Below, piece after piece: positions 23,201 through 33,334 of a DNA stretch of 64,000 bases; position 1 is the first letter of the stretch; each line of letters starts with the position of its first letter. Location: positions 6,102,001 to 6,166,000 of the forward strand of contig JAEOAD010000982.1 of the NCBI GenBank assembly GCA_036365145.1. The letters are read 5' to 3'. Made by a program: the position numbers and the translations under genes. Below the pieces are notes generated by a model that ran no database searches, was not told the origin of the DNA, and saw only the letters and a program-made list of their open reading frames with translations. This DNA is from Orientallactaga sibirica. Taxonomy: Eukaryota > Chordata > Mammalia > Rodentia > Dipodidae.

Positions 23201-23540
23201 GCCCGGTATCCAGAGCTGAGATTTTGGTGACCATACTGAAGAAGTCTGAATGAGTGGAATTTAAAACTGTAGACAAACATATATTAAGTGTTGGAAGAGG
23301 TCACTCCTGAAAGTCATTGGCTTTATAATTTTTTAGACTGTTTCCCAGTAATATTTGAACTAACAAAATAAACTAATTTGGAGGTTTAAAACCAAAGAAA
23401 AACAACTATAGGAAGATTGTTTAGCTTCCTCATGAAACCAAATTTACCTTATTTGATGTGGGAGAGTACTGTAGTCTTTTTCTTCATTAGTGACCAATAG
23501 ATGTAATGTTGTTTAATAATTCATGTAATAAACTTTTAAA
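23201..23540. other. Unique, AT-rich
   Basis: Nothing recognised. Confidence 0.45.
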
Positions 23541-23544
23541 AATT

Positions 23545-23735
23545 ATTTAGTGTGTGTGTGTGGCTGTGCACATGCGTGTGCACCAGGACCTCTTGCCTTT
23601 GTACAAACTAACACCAGACATTTGTGTACTTTTTGTATCCAGCTTATGTGGGCAGCTTGGGAATTGAACCTAGGCTGGCAGGTTTTGCAAGCGAGTACCT
23701 TTACCCGCAGAGGAGGCGTTTCCCAAACCGGCATG
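23545..23735 (-). mobile_element. B2/B3-like SINE, old
   Basis: GT-rich edge, then 'gggaattgaacctaggctgg' and a degraded head near 23700. Confidence 0.6.
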
Positions 23736-23741
23736 TAAATC

Positions 23742-23888
23742 TTTTGGTTTTCCAAAGTAGGGTCTTACTCTAGTTCAGGCTGACCTGGAATTCACTATGT
23801 AGTCTCAGGGTGGCCTCAAACGCTCGGCTATCCTCCTACCTCTGCCTCCCAAGTACTGAGATAAAAGGCACGCGCCACCATGCCTGGC
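23742..23888 (-). mobile_element. B1 SINE
   Basis: Complete reversed B1. Confidence 0.93.
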
Positions 23889-23889
23889 C

Positions 23890-24044
23890 TGTTTTTGTTT
23901 TTTTGAGGATGTAGGGCCTCACTCTATCCCAGGCTAACCTGGAACTCACTCTAGGGCAGGCTAGCCTTGAATGAACTCATGGTGATCCTCCTACCTCAGC
24001 TACCCTAGTGCTGGGATTACAAGAGTGAGCCCCCACATGTGGCT
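23890..24044 (-). mobile_element. Older B1 SINE
   Basis: Tandem to the previous copy; contains 'cactctagggcaggctagcc', a duplicated internal variant. Confidence 0.85.
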
Positions 24045-24072
24045 AGTAAATGTTTTATTTAAAATTTATATT

Positions 24073-24300
24073 AGGACTGGAGAAATGGCCTAGCAGTTAA
24101 GGCATTTGCCTGCAAAGCCAAAGGACCTCGGTTTGATTCCCCAGTACCCACATAAGCCAGATGCACAAGGGAGCACATGCATCTGGAGTTCATTTGCAGT
24201 GGCTGGAGGCCCTGACACACCCATTCTCTCCTTCCCTCTCTGTCTACCTCTTTCTCTCTTGCTCTCTCAAATAAATTTTAAAAATTAAAAAAATAAAATA
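24073..24300 (+). mobile_element. B2-type SINE nested in B2
   Basis: Inserted in the T-rich tail of the reversed B2 that follows. Confidence 0.93.
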
Positions 24301-24304
24301 CATA

Positions 24305-24488
24305 TTATTTCAGAGAGAGAGAGAGAGCACCAGAGAACATCAGGGCCTTTTGTTTGCCACTGCAAACAAACCCAGATACATGTGCCGTTTTGTGCATCTG
24401 GCATTGCATGGTTATTGGGGAATTGAACCCTAGCCAGCAGGCTTTACAAACAGGTGCCTTTAAGCACTGAGCAGTCTCTTTAGCTCCC
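24305..24488 (-). mobile_element. B2-type SINE (outer)
   Basis: Its 13-bp duplication 'gctagtaaatgtt' is at 24042-24054 and 24490-24502, enclosing the plus-strand B2, so this copy inserted first. Confidence 0.92.
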
Positions 24489-24649
24489 AGCTAGTAAATG
24501 TTAAACTAAAGATGGTTTGAAAATAGCCCCTCACTGTAGTTACTTGAGCCTACCATGCAAGATAAGAAAGGGTTATAGTTAATTGATACAGAGGTCAACC
24601 CTCCTAATTCTGAGTAGCCATAGATAACAAGGGATCATCCAGATTGGCC

Positions 24650-24835
24650 ATTGAGTTAAACTTGCAGGTTGGGCAGGTCTCATCTAGAGACAGTTTGGGG
24701 ATCATAATCAGGGGAGAGGTGCACTGACACTGGAGTGGGAAAAGAATAGAAATATTGCTGTTGCTAAATGTCCTACAGCATACTGGACAGTTCCACATGC
24801 AAAGAATGTCCCCATCACTCCCCCAGGACATGCCA
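24650..24835 (-). mobile_element. MER20-like DNA transposon
   Basis: Reverse complement carries 'gaactgtccagtatgctgta', 'ggacatttagcaacagca' and 'aaactgtctctaga', matching the order of MER20 (hAT-Charlie). Cys-rich open frames here are a by-product, not a zinc-binding protein. Confidence 0.55.
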
Positions 24836-25084
24836 GAAGCACATGACTTTCTACATATGACAGAGGTCTCTTCAGATGTTGTGTAATGCCCCTTCCCCAT
24901 CCCCCAGTGAGCATAATCACCCTGAGTTGGAAACTATCACCCTCAACTCCTAGGCTGTGAAATTAGCTATTACTTCAGTTCTTCTGACTGAGCTCAGGTG
25001 AGTTAAGTGATGTTTTGAACAACCCTGCTTTTGTGTAGGGGTAAAACTCCAATCCTGCAGTCTCTCCTTCCTCCCATGAAATCC

Positions 25085-25230
25085 TACCATACATTGCTGT
25101 GACAACAGAACTGATATCAACAACTTAAAAGGGACATATTTGTTTTCACTCATGGTTGAATAGGTTTTGGTCTGTGGTTGGCTTGCTCCATTGCTTTAGG
25201 CCTTAAAGGGTGAGTGAGAGAGAGGAGAGT
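25085..25230 (-). mobile_element. MaLR-type LTR fragment
   Basis: 'cattgctgtgacaacagaac' and 'gctccattgctttaggcctt' parallel the LTR at 8.3-8.7 kb. Confidence 0.5.
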
Positions 25231-25317
25231 TGTGTTTTGGTTATTGGAAATGGACCAGTTAAGACCCAAGGTAGCCTTTCTGAGTCATTTATTTTAAAAA
25301 ATATTTTCATTTATTTA

Positions 25318-25384
25318 TTTTCAGGAGGGAGAGAGAGAGGAGGAGGAGGATGAGGGAGGGAGGGAGGGAGGGAGAGAGAGAGAT
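25318..25384. repeat. (GA)n/(GGGA)n purine tract
   Basis: Purine-rich run ending in GGGA units and then GA units. Confidence 0.85.
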
Positions 25385-25715
25385 GTATATGTTCACATGA
25401 CATACATATGTCCAACCCAAGTACAGGGAAGTGATACAGTATTGAAGGTCTCTTTGTATTTCCTCCAGCCTTTCTGAAGAAGACCCAGGAATGGGCTGGG
25501 GGACAGTGGTTCCCTGTAATTTCACCACTGTCTAGAGTATCAAGTCAGAAGTAATTAGGCTGACACTATACATTATTGACATTTGTTCTCAAATATTCAT
25601 AAGTTTAAAAAAAGCTGTAATGAGACTATTCAGCCAGGAAGAAAGCTGAGTCCTAAGTGAGTGAAAGACTTGGAGTAAAACAACTGAGAAATGACTCAGC
25701 ACCCATAGACAAGAA
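25385..25715. other. Unique stretch
   Basis: Nothing recognised. Confidence 0.4.
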
Positions 25716-25825
25716 GAACATGTGCTTAACCTAAAATCCCAGCACTCAGGACATGGAGACAGGAGGATGGAGAGTTCGAGGCCAGCCTGGGATGTATAGT
25801 GAGACCCTGTCTCCAACACCCATGT
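25716..25825 (+). mobile_element. B1 SINE, old
   Basis: 'aaaatcccagcactcaggac' to 'gagaccctgtctcc'. Confidence 0.8.
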
Positions 25826-25954
25826 GCACATGCACTTTAAGCATGTTTCTGTACCATTTGTAAAGTAGAGGAAAATGAGCTGTGTGGAAACAATTTAGGA
25901 GAAGTGGTAGGGATTGAGAGAACCTTCTGCTTAAGCCATGGGTGCTCTTCTCTG

Positions 25955-26110
25955 CCTTTTTTTTTTTTTTTTCCAAAATAGGGTTTCACTCTAGCCCAGG
26001 CTGACCTGAATTCACTGTGTAGTCTCAGGGTGGCCTCCAGCTCAAGGTGATCCTCCTACCTCTACCCTCCCGAGTGCTGGGATTAAAGGTATGCAGTACT
26101 ACACCCGGCT
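25955..26110 (-). mobile_element. B1 SINE
   Basis: Poly-T then complete reversed B1. Confidence 0.92.
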
Positions 26111-26144
26111 TGTCTGCTTTATTTTATTAATTATTTTAGTTTTT

Positions 26145-26215
26145 GCATTGTTAAGAATGAACCCCAGAGCCCCATGTGTGTTTGGCAAGCCCTTAACTAT
26201 TGGTCTCCAACCCCA
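26145..26215 (-). mobile_element. ID-like fragment
   Basis: 'gaatgaaccccagagcccc' and 'aagcccttaactattggtct' resemble a reversed ID head. Confidence 0.45.
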
Positions 26216-26691
26216 ACTTCTCTGCTTTACTTTAGAGTGTGAGATTAGTGATCTGTAAAAAAGGGAGAAGTTATTTATAACCCTGTGAGATGCCTGCCTT
26301 CCTCCTCTATGCAATTCTGCAAGCGATTTTCCTCCCAAAGATAGTAATTTTGAATAGCCTTGAATGCCCACTCATCTTGCAGTCCTTCGACCCACACACA
26401 TGCTCAACTTCCCACTGTCCGGAATATATTCTAAGTGCCAAGAGACCCTGGCATGGATAGAATACTTTCTAAAAGGAAGAAAGGTGCATGGAATCCCTAC
26501 AATATATTGACAGTGTTTCGATCCAGCCATCTTCAAGTCAAGTACGGCCTTCAGGAGTGCTATTGACAACATAGCTGTTGGCATGGGCTGGCTCCTGGGA
26601 GTGAATGTTCTGACAGTTTACTGATGACCAAACCCAAGAAAGGAATGGGAAGGCAGCCTTCACATCTGTCTTTAATGTTGCGCAGGGCAGT
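26216..26691. other. Unique stretch
   Basis: No repeat or gene recognised. Confidence 0.4.
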
Positions 26692-26811
26692 GCTTCTCAA
26701 AGCTTGTAATGGTGCTACAACCCAGTAAACCCATCAAATTTGAAAATAATGTTATAAAGGCAAAAACACATTTAATCCTCCTGGCCTACCTAATATCATA
26801 GCCAGTTGTCC
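26692..26811. mobile_element. Possible old DNA transposon remnant
   Basis: 'cagtgcttctcaaagcttg' and 'acctaatatcatagccag' recall ends of old mammalian DNA transposons. Family not identified. Confidence 0.25.
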
Positions 26812-27020
26812 TAGTCTATTTGGACTGCTGTCACAAAATTCCGTAGTTTAAGCAATAGATATTTCTTTCTCAAGTTCTGGAGGTTGGAAGTCCAAGGTCA
26901 AGGTGTAGTAGATCCTGTGACTGGTGAGGTCCACTTCCTGGTTCATAGATGGGACCTCACATGGAAGAAGGGGTAAGGAACTCTGATGTGTCTTTGATAA
27001 GGACATTCATGCCATCCGTT
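26812..27020 (-). mobile_element. MLT1/MST-like LTR, copy 1
   Basis: 'ggactgctgtcacaaaattc', 'gttctggaggttggaagtcc' and 'tttgataaggacattcatgc' follow a MaLR LTR in reverse. Confidence 0.65.
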
Positions 27021-27290
27021 ATCTTAAAAAACAGATATTTCTGTCTCATAGTTTTGGAGGCTGGAAGGCCTGGGCCCAGATGTGGTAGATGGAGTGTCCT
27101 GTGAGGGCTGCTTTCTGATCCACAGGGCGCCTTCTTGCTGTGTCCTCACATGGTGGGAGGGACAGGGAGCGCTCTAGGGTCTCTATTATAAGGACACTCA
27201 TCCCATCCATGAGACGTGACTTCATTAGCACCCTGTCTCCCGACACCATCACATTGGGGGTGAGGGACACAAATATTCAGACCATGGCAC
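27021..27290 (-). mobile_element. MLT1/MST-like LTR, copy 2
   Basis: The same order restarts: 'atagttttggaggctggaag', 'gctgtgtcctcacatggtgg', 'attataaggacactcatccc'. A partial tandem of two LTR pieces in one orientation. Confidence 0.65.
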
Positions 27291-27335
27291 AGGAGTTCAC
27301 ATCTTGGAAAAAATACCATTAAGAAGGGCACTTTC

Positions 27336-27510
27336 AAAGCCGGGCGTGGTGGCGCATGCCTTTAATCCCAGCACTTGGGAGGCAGAGGTAGGAGGATCGC
27401 CATGAGTTCAAGGCCACCCTGAGACTACATAGTTAATTCCAGGTTAGCCTGGATCAGCGTGAGATCCTACCTCGAAAAACAAAAACAAAAACAAAAAAAA
27501 AAAAAAAAAA
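27336..27510 (+). mobile_element. B1 SINE, young
   Basis: Perfect duplication 'agaagggcactttc' at 27322-27335 and 27511-27524; A-tail of (AAAAAC) then pure A. Confidence 0.97.
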
Positions 27511-27580
27511 AGAAGGGCACTTTCTTTCTTTATAGGAGGAAAGTGTTCATGTCTCTCCTTAGGTCATATCAGTGAATCCT

Positions 27581-27741
27581 TCTTTATTTTTTTTTTTTGG
27601 TTTTTTGAGGTAGGGTCTCACTCTAGCTCAGGCTGACCTGGAAGTTACTATGTATTCTCAGGGTGGCCTTGAACTCACAGTGATCCTCCTACCTCTGCCT
27701 CCCAAGTGCTGGGATTAAAGGCGTGCGCCACCACGCCCAGC
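27581..27741 (-). mobile_element. B1 SINE
   Basis: Poly-T and intact body ending 'caccacgcccagct'. Confidence 0.95.
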
Positions 27742-27845
27742 TAATGAACCCTTTTGAAACACTTGTGTTATAAAACACTTATGAAGCAAATAAGGTTGTC
27801 AGCTGCCTGTTGGGTGCCTAGCCCCGTGGCTATTGGCCGGCTTCC

Positions 27846-27936
27846 TCCCTCCCTTACTCCCTCCCTCCCTCCCTCCCTCCCTCCCTCCCTCCTCCCTTCC
27901 TCCCTTCCTCCCTTCTTCCCTTCCTTCCTTCCTTCC
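27846..27936. repeat. (CCCT)n then (CCTT)n array
   Basis: About 90 nt of pyrimidine tetranucleotides at the tail end of the next reversed B1. Confidence 0.92.
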
Positions 27937-28047
27937 TGGATCTCATTCTAGCCCTGGTTGACCTGAAACTAACTCTGTAGCCCAGCAATCCTTCTACTTC
28001 AGCCTCCTGAGCACTGGGATTAAAGGCATGTGCCACCACACCTGGCC
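27937..28047 (-). mobile_element. B1 SINE
   Basis: Reversed B1 missing part of its middle; the array above replaces its poly-T. Confidence 0.85.
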
Positions 28048-28049
28048 CC

Positions 28050-28655
28050 ATGCTATTTCATATGGTGTTATTATTACATTATATCTGGGTTTATGTCAGT
28101 GCAGCCAACCTAGAGTTGGTAGTGTTGTCTATCAGTCACTGTGCTGTACCTAGGATGCAGAATGATAAATGAAACATGTGGTTTCTTACCCTGATTGGGT
28201 GGCACTGGCTGGGACACAGACTCCGCCCTCAGTGCAAACCCGGTGAAATTAATCACTGTCCAGACCTCGTGTCTCTCAAGCTGCAAGGCCCGAGGGCCTG
28301 AAGGACCACATCAACTTCATAAGGTAAGGTGGAGTTTTATCCAGAGCTTTTCAAAGCAAAGGAGCTTCCTGGAGAACAAACAAACAGGCCAGGACGCGCG
28401 GCCTTGATTGCAAGTGCTCTGAGGGCTAATGGAGTTTCTGTTGCATGGAAAATGATGACATGAATAAGTCAGTGTCTTGGTGCATTACTTTTGGGCAGCA
28501 TAGGGTGCAACCAAGTCTCTGGGGTAAACATGCACACAGAGGCCAAGGCAGAAATCGGAGGTGAGGTGGGAGAGTAGCCCCCCTTCTACCAGCACCATTG
28601 TCTTTCACCAGCTAATTGTGTCTTCAGGGAGGGATTCTTGTCACATGTGTTCCCT
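28050..28655. other. Unique, CpG-containing stretch
   Basis: 28210-28400 keeps several CpGs outside repeats ('ggacgcgcggcc') and has a donor-like 'cataaggtaaggt' near 28320. No protein is evident; a non-coding exon or regulatory element is possible. Confidence 0.35.
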
Positions 28656-28659
28656 ATAG

Positions 28660-28869
28660 AGGTATGCGTGTGTGTACACGTTCATATCTATGCACAACCT
28701 GCGTGCTTATTGAAAGGGCTAGAGGAGGATGTGGGGTGTGATCTTCTGTCAGACTTGAACCTTTTTCTTAAGTCAGGGTCTCCCACCGAACCTGGAGCTT
28801 ACGTTTTCAGTTCGACTGGCTGACCGAGCGAGGAGCCCAGTGATCCTCTTGTCTCTTCCGCACGCACCA

Positions 28870-28905
<36 letters not shown>

Positions 28906-29002
28906 GCCACACTTGGTTTTTTATGTGGATGCTGGGCATCAAGCTCAGCTCCTCATGTTGGCACAGCAAACCCTCTTACCTGCGGAACTACCTCTCCGCC
29001 TC
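28660..29002 (-). mobile_element. B3 SINE with ACGC expansion
   Basis: Reversed B3 ('ggctagaggaggatgtgggg', 'gatgctgggcatcaagctca'). Confidence 0.75.
28861..28906. repeat. (ACGC)n tetranucleotide array
   Basis: About ten ACGC units, each with a CpG, inside the B3. Confidence 0.95.
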
Positions 29003-29272
29003 CCCGCATGTTCGTGTGTTTGTAGACATTATGGGTCATTCCTCAGGAGTGCCATTCCTCCCTTTGAGCCAGGGTCTCTCACTGGCCTGGAGCTTGCCGA
29101 TTAGGCTAGACTAGGTGGCCAGGGAGCCCCATGGATCTAAACATGCAAGCATTCGGATTCCATGTGCACACTACCACACTCAACATTTTTACGTAGGTAC
29201 TGGGCATTTTGAACTCGGGTCCTCATGCTTGTGAAGCAAGCACTTTACAGACTAAGCTATCTCCTCAGCCCC
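29003..29272 (-). mobile_element. B3 SINE
   Basis: Second reversed B3, ending 'agctatctcctcagcccc'. Confidence 0.8.
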
Positions 29273-29370
29273 TAATTGTGGACCCTGACAGCTTCCCTCT
29301 TCACTTCTCACCAGCACATGGAGGGAGACTCTGGAGGCCTACTGCTAAGCTTATGTAACAGCAAGGACGG

Positions 29371-29750
29371 TGTAGCAGACAGCTTCAGGTTCGGCTGAGA
29401 TGAACTTCCAGACCAGGCACAGTTATGGAGGAAGGGATATTATTTATTGAAGCTTACAGATCCAGGGGAAGTTCCATAATGGCAGGAGAAGTGGCCTGCT
29501 CTCCACAGGCAAGAGAGAGAAAGCCAAGCCAGCCACACAGCACACAGAGCAAAACTACAGTCAAGCCACAGCACTCTTCAGGAACTCCTATTAGGCACAC
29601 TTTGAATATCTTTACAATGGAATCTCAAACCCACCACCACACCTTAAGACCAGCCCCCAGTGACATTGCCTCTAGCAAGGTGATTGCAGATGCAAACTAT
29701 AACTAATAAAACACTGAATATATTGGGGGACATATATTCAAACTACCACA
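29371..29750 (-). mobile_element. Solo LTR, MaLR/ERVL type
   Basis: A 380-bp element with plus-strand ends 'tgtagcagac' and 'aactaccaca'. A perfect 5-bp target duplication 'gacgg' lies at 29366-29370 and 29751-29755. TG...CA ends and a 5-bp duplication fit an ERVL/MaLR LTR. No internal retroviral region is attached. Confidence 0.8.
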
Positions 29751-29912
29751 GACGGTTAAGATGGAAATCCATCAGTTAAGCTGTTTTCTACCTACAGATT
29801 CCTGGCAAGAGTGTTCTTGAAGCTTACTTTGTCTGTGGTTGTTTTATTGCTAGAGTTACGGTCACAAAAGGGCACAGACTACAATAGGTTAGAACATAGT
29901 AAGCATTATCGG

Positions 29913-30139
29913 GCTGTAGAGGTGGCCTAGTTAAGGTGCTTGCCTGAGAAGCCTAAGGACCCATGTTGGATTCTCCAGGTCCCATGTAAGGCAGATACAC
30001 AAAGTGACACAAATGCATAAAGTCTCACATGCGTCTAAGGGGGTGCACATGTCTGAAGTTTGACTGTAGTGGCTGGAGGCCCTGGCACACCAATTCTCTA
30101 TCATTCTCATTAAAAAGGCCAGTCTGTTGGACTTGCCTC
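29913..30139 (+). mobile_element. B2-type SINE, long form
   Basis: Ends with 'ggccagtctgttggacttgc', a 3' extension shared with the copy at 43.48 kb. Its A-tail runs into the purine array. Confidence 0.92.
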
Positions 30140-30164
30140 AAAAAAAAAAGAAGAGGAGGAAGAA

Positions 30165-30220
<56 letters not shown>

Positions 30221-30596
30221 AGAAGAAGAAGAAGAGGAGGAGGAGGAGGAGGAGGAGGAGGAGGAGGAGGAGGAGGAGGAGGAGGAGGAGAAGAAGAAGA
30301 AGAAAAAGAAGAAGAAGAAGAAAAGAAGAAGAAGAAGAAGAAGAGGAAGAAAAGAAGAAGAAGAGGAAGAAGGAAAAGAAGAAGAAGAAGAGAAGAAAAG
30401 AAGAAGAAGAAGAGAAGAAGAAGAAGAAGAAAAGAAGAAGAAGGAGAAAAGAAGAAAAGAAAAAAGAAGAAGAAAAAGAAGAAGAAGAAGAAGAAGAAGA
30501 AAAGAAGAAGAAGAAGAAGAAGAAAAGAAGAAGAAGAAGAAGAAAAGAAGAAGAAGAAAAGAAGAAGAAGAAGAAGAAAAGAAGAAGAAGAAGAAG
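30140..30596 (+). repeat. GAA/GGA pure-purine array, 457 nt
   Basis: Not one pyrimidine on the plus strand over 457 nt. It is mostly GAA with a GGA block near 30236-30290 and scattered AAAAG. The long Lys/Arg/Glu and Ser/Phe/Leu frames over it are artefacts of the repeat. Confidence 0.98.
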
Positions 30597-30668
30597 CATT
30601 GTCACCAAGTTCTGGAGGCCAGACGGTTCACATCGAGATGTCTGTGGGGCCATGTTGCCTTTGATGCC

Positions 30669-30758
30669 TGTCGTAGTCAGCGTCAAATTGTTGGGATGAA
30701 CCTCCAAACCAGACACGGTTTATGGGATGAAGGGGGGACACCCATTCAAACTATCCCA
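30669..30758 (-). mobile_element. Internally deleted copy of the 29.4 kb LTR
   Basis: 'tgtcgtagtcagcgtc', 'gggatgaacctccaaaccag' and then 'attcaaactatccca' match the two ends of the solo LTR at 29371. About three quarters of the middle is missing. Confidence 0.65.
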
Positions 30759-30908
30759 GATTCCTCTAGGGTGGGCTTTCTTACCTCTACTTACACTGGT
30801 TGTTTTTGGCATTCCTTGGCTTGTAGAAGCACCACTCCAACCTTGTCTCTGTTGTCCTGTGACCTTCTTCCTAGGGTTGCCTGTCTTTTGTGGTCATCTT
30901 CTTAAAAG

Positions 30909-30959
30909 GGCACAAGCATCTAGCATTCATTCATTTGCAGTGGCAAGAGACATTGACAC

Positions 30960-31004
<45 letters not shown>

Positions 31005-31015
31005 ATTTTTAAAAA
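30909..31015 (+). mobile_element. B2-type SINE 3' part with (CA)n
   Basis: 'gggcacaagcatctagcatt' and 'tttgcagtggcaagagacat', then about 19 CA units (30962-31000). Confidence 0.8.
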
Positions 31016-31205
31016 GATAGTAGTGTTAGATGTCCACCTCCCAAGTGCTAGTATTACAGTATAGTACAGTACAGTATGCCCAGCTTAATCTAATTCTATC
31101 TACGATGGTTATATTTTGAAACAAGGTCACATTCGGAGGGGCTGTAGATTAGGACTTTACCATGTTATTTTGGGAGACCCAGTTCAACCTGTAACAGCAG
31201 TAATT

Positions 31206-32576
31206 CCCCACTCATCCTCCCCCGTCCTCCTTGTACCTGTCTGTGCTGTATTGCATCTTAGTGGGCACATGGCCATGTCACTGTGGCTGTTGGACATTTT
31301 TGTAGAGCAGCCAAAGAAATCCGTTGCAGGTCCCATTCTTTGTCTTTAATATAGTGAACATGTAAACAGAGAAAGTTAAGCTCCAAGTGAAATGTTCCCT
31401 AAAAGGTCACTGGAGATGCTGTTCTTTACACTCGAGAGTGGTAGTCACACAGCAGCGTGTGCAAAGCCAAACTCAGAAGCTGGAATCGAGTTTAACGTGG
31501 CCCCACCCTTTCACCAGTGTTCTGTAGAGTCTTCCTGAGGGAAGGGCAGCTTGTCAGTCAGTGAGTTACAAATTGATCTGTACTGTTGGATGTTGTTTCT
31601 TCCTCAGGTGAGGACCTGAAAGGTTGGACACTGGATTCGAAGGCATTTCTTAGAAATCTTTCACAGTTATGTGCACAAGGTGGGCTTTGGTCTGGACACC
31701 TAAGTTAGTCCCATCCTGCATCCCATCCAGAAGGCTTAACAGGAAGATTGTAGTGAGTGATAGGTGTGGGCCCCGTACCTGTTTGCCTCCACCCCCTGGA
31801 ATACTCTGGTCTCACCATGGAACCTGTGTTCTGCCAAGCCCATAGCTACCCATGGGAGCCTCTGGCTGCTAGCTTGGAACTCATTGCTTTCGCTCTTCTA
31901 GCATGGGCACAGGAGACACATTTAACCTTGAGGTTTTGTTTGCTGGACTCTAAAGGCCTTTCTAGAGTCTTGTACAGTTTTTCTCAGTGATGAGTAATAT
32001 GAGTCTTGGGTGCAGAGTGCAACATATGTCAAGACTCTTGTCTCTTTTCAGGGAAATATACTGTACATACATAGCATCCACTGGGAAATGCTGCATGCTT
32101 AGAAGTCTCCCAGCACCATAGGTGAGGTCTTGACCTTGAAGTTTCCTCTCACAGGTGTTGGCTTCAAATGTAAACAGGAGATTACTGGGTGCCATGTCAC
32201 TGAATTTAGCCCTTGTGCAACAGACTTGGGGCCCTGGAGAATGAACTTCTAGTAGCAGTTAAGGGCGAGGACTACATCTTGCATCATGATTAGAATCCTC
32301 CAAGAAGGTCCTGCTTCCTAATGAGAGCCCCAGGTAATGAGCTTGTATGCAGCTGTTCACTGCACTGATTTCTGAAGATCATGTTGGATCACAAACAAGC
32401 TAACCAAACCGCCTGGAATGAATTGTGCTTGGTAGGAAAAGCCTCAATTCTGTTTCGTGTGATAACTTAAGTTGCTCACAGCCACAAAGACATGTTTTCT
32501 TTCAAGAAGTACGCCCTTCTGCTCTCCTGCAAACTGTGGAACAGTTTCTTGCATCTTTATGTCAGGAGTTTACTAA
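31206..32576. other. Unique stretch, no gene recognised
   Basis: 1.37 kb without recognised repeats. Open frames of 77 codons on both strands are unremarkable. Confidence 0.4.
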
Positions 32577-32688
32577 AAATAGCTTGGCATATTGGTGCAT
32601 GCCTGTGATCCCAGCATTCAGGAGGCTGAGGCAGGAGGATTTTGAGTTTGAGGCCAGCCTGGACTACAAACAAAACAAGAATTATTAA
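32577..32688 (+). mobile_element. Old B1 SINE
   Basis: 'gcatgcctgtgatcccagca' to 'gaggccagcctggactac', 3' end lost. Confidence 0.8.
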
Positions 32689-33087
32689 AATTAACTAGTA
32701 GAATTTAGGATTGACTGTGTAGCAAATCAAGAACTTGAAGCAGGCCCTTTTCTTCTGATCTAATTTTTTTTTAAATATCTTTTATATCATTTGAATATAG
32801 AAATTCTTCCCAGAAAAGAACAAATTATTCCCTGGGGATTTAGAAATAATGCTTATTTCCATCAGTCTGGCTTCTGGTTTCTAAGGCTCTGAATCTGGAG
32901 GTATATAAATAGCTTATCACACTCAGATGGTACCAAATGGAAACTTCTTTATGGGGCAAGATGTGTCTGTTCAGTTGGCTAGGTCTTTTGTTTGTTTTTG
33001 TTTGCATACTCACTTGAAGGCAAACCAATGGAATTTAATAATACTGCTAGACGTGCCATGTATTCTGTGAATGTGTTACAGTTTAAC
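32689..33087. other. Unique, AT-rich
   Basis: Nothing recognised. Confidence 0.4.
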
Positions 33088-33315
33088 CCCTGCATAAGTT
33101 GCTTACTGTTTGCTATGTGACAAAGGACCCCCAAACTCAGTAGGTGATTGATGCCCTCGCATAGGTCCTGCCACCCAGGAGTCTAGGGACAGCTCATCTC
33201 TGCCAGCTAATGCTGCCTCGGGGTCCCAGTCATGATATCAGCCTGGACTATGATCTTGGGAAGCTGTACTTGGGCTTTCCAAACTCACTCCACAGGTAGC
33301 CACGGAGTTACATCT
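33088..33315 (-). mobile_element. Old ERVL-type LTR fragment
   Basis: 'ttactgtttgctatgtgaca' and 'ggtcccagtcatgatatcag' recall old mammalian ERVL/MLT2-type LTRs in reverse. Confidence 0.4.
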
Positions 33316-33334
33316 TTTTAAAAAATATATATTT

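Larger units (their letters stand above)
30600..31205 (-). mobile_element. MLT1-like LTR, multiply interrupted
   Basis: 'caagttctggaggccagacg', 'cattccttggcttgtagaag', 'tgaccttcttcctagggttg' and 'cccagttcaacctgtaacag' occur in MLT1 order in reverse. An LTR remnant and a B2 fragment split it. Confidence 0.6.

Noticed and set aside
24604..24920. Cys-rich minus frame resembling a zinc-binding domain
   Set aside because: The sequence follows a MER20-like transposon, the Cys spacing fits no RING or zinc-finger pattern, and a second frame overlaps it.
29371..29750. First considered a hAT/URR1-type DNA transposon
   Set aside because: The duplication is 5 bp and the ends are TG...CA with an AATAAA in the sense copy at 62558, which fits an LTR better.
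30029..30716. Three long open frames of 190-211 codons, rich in Lys/Arg/Glu or Ser/Phe/Leu
   Set aside because: They are translations of the GAA/GGA array in different registers and strands, so their length reflects the absence of stop codons in the repeat.
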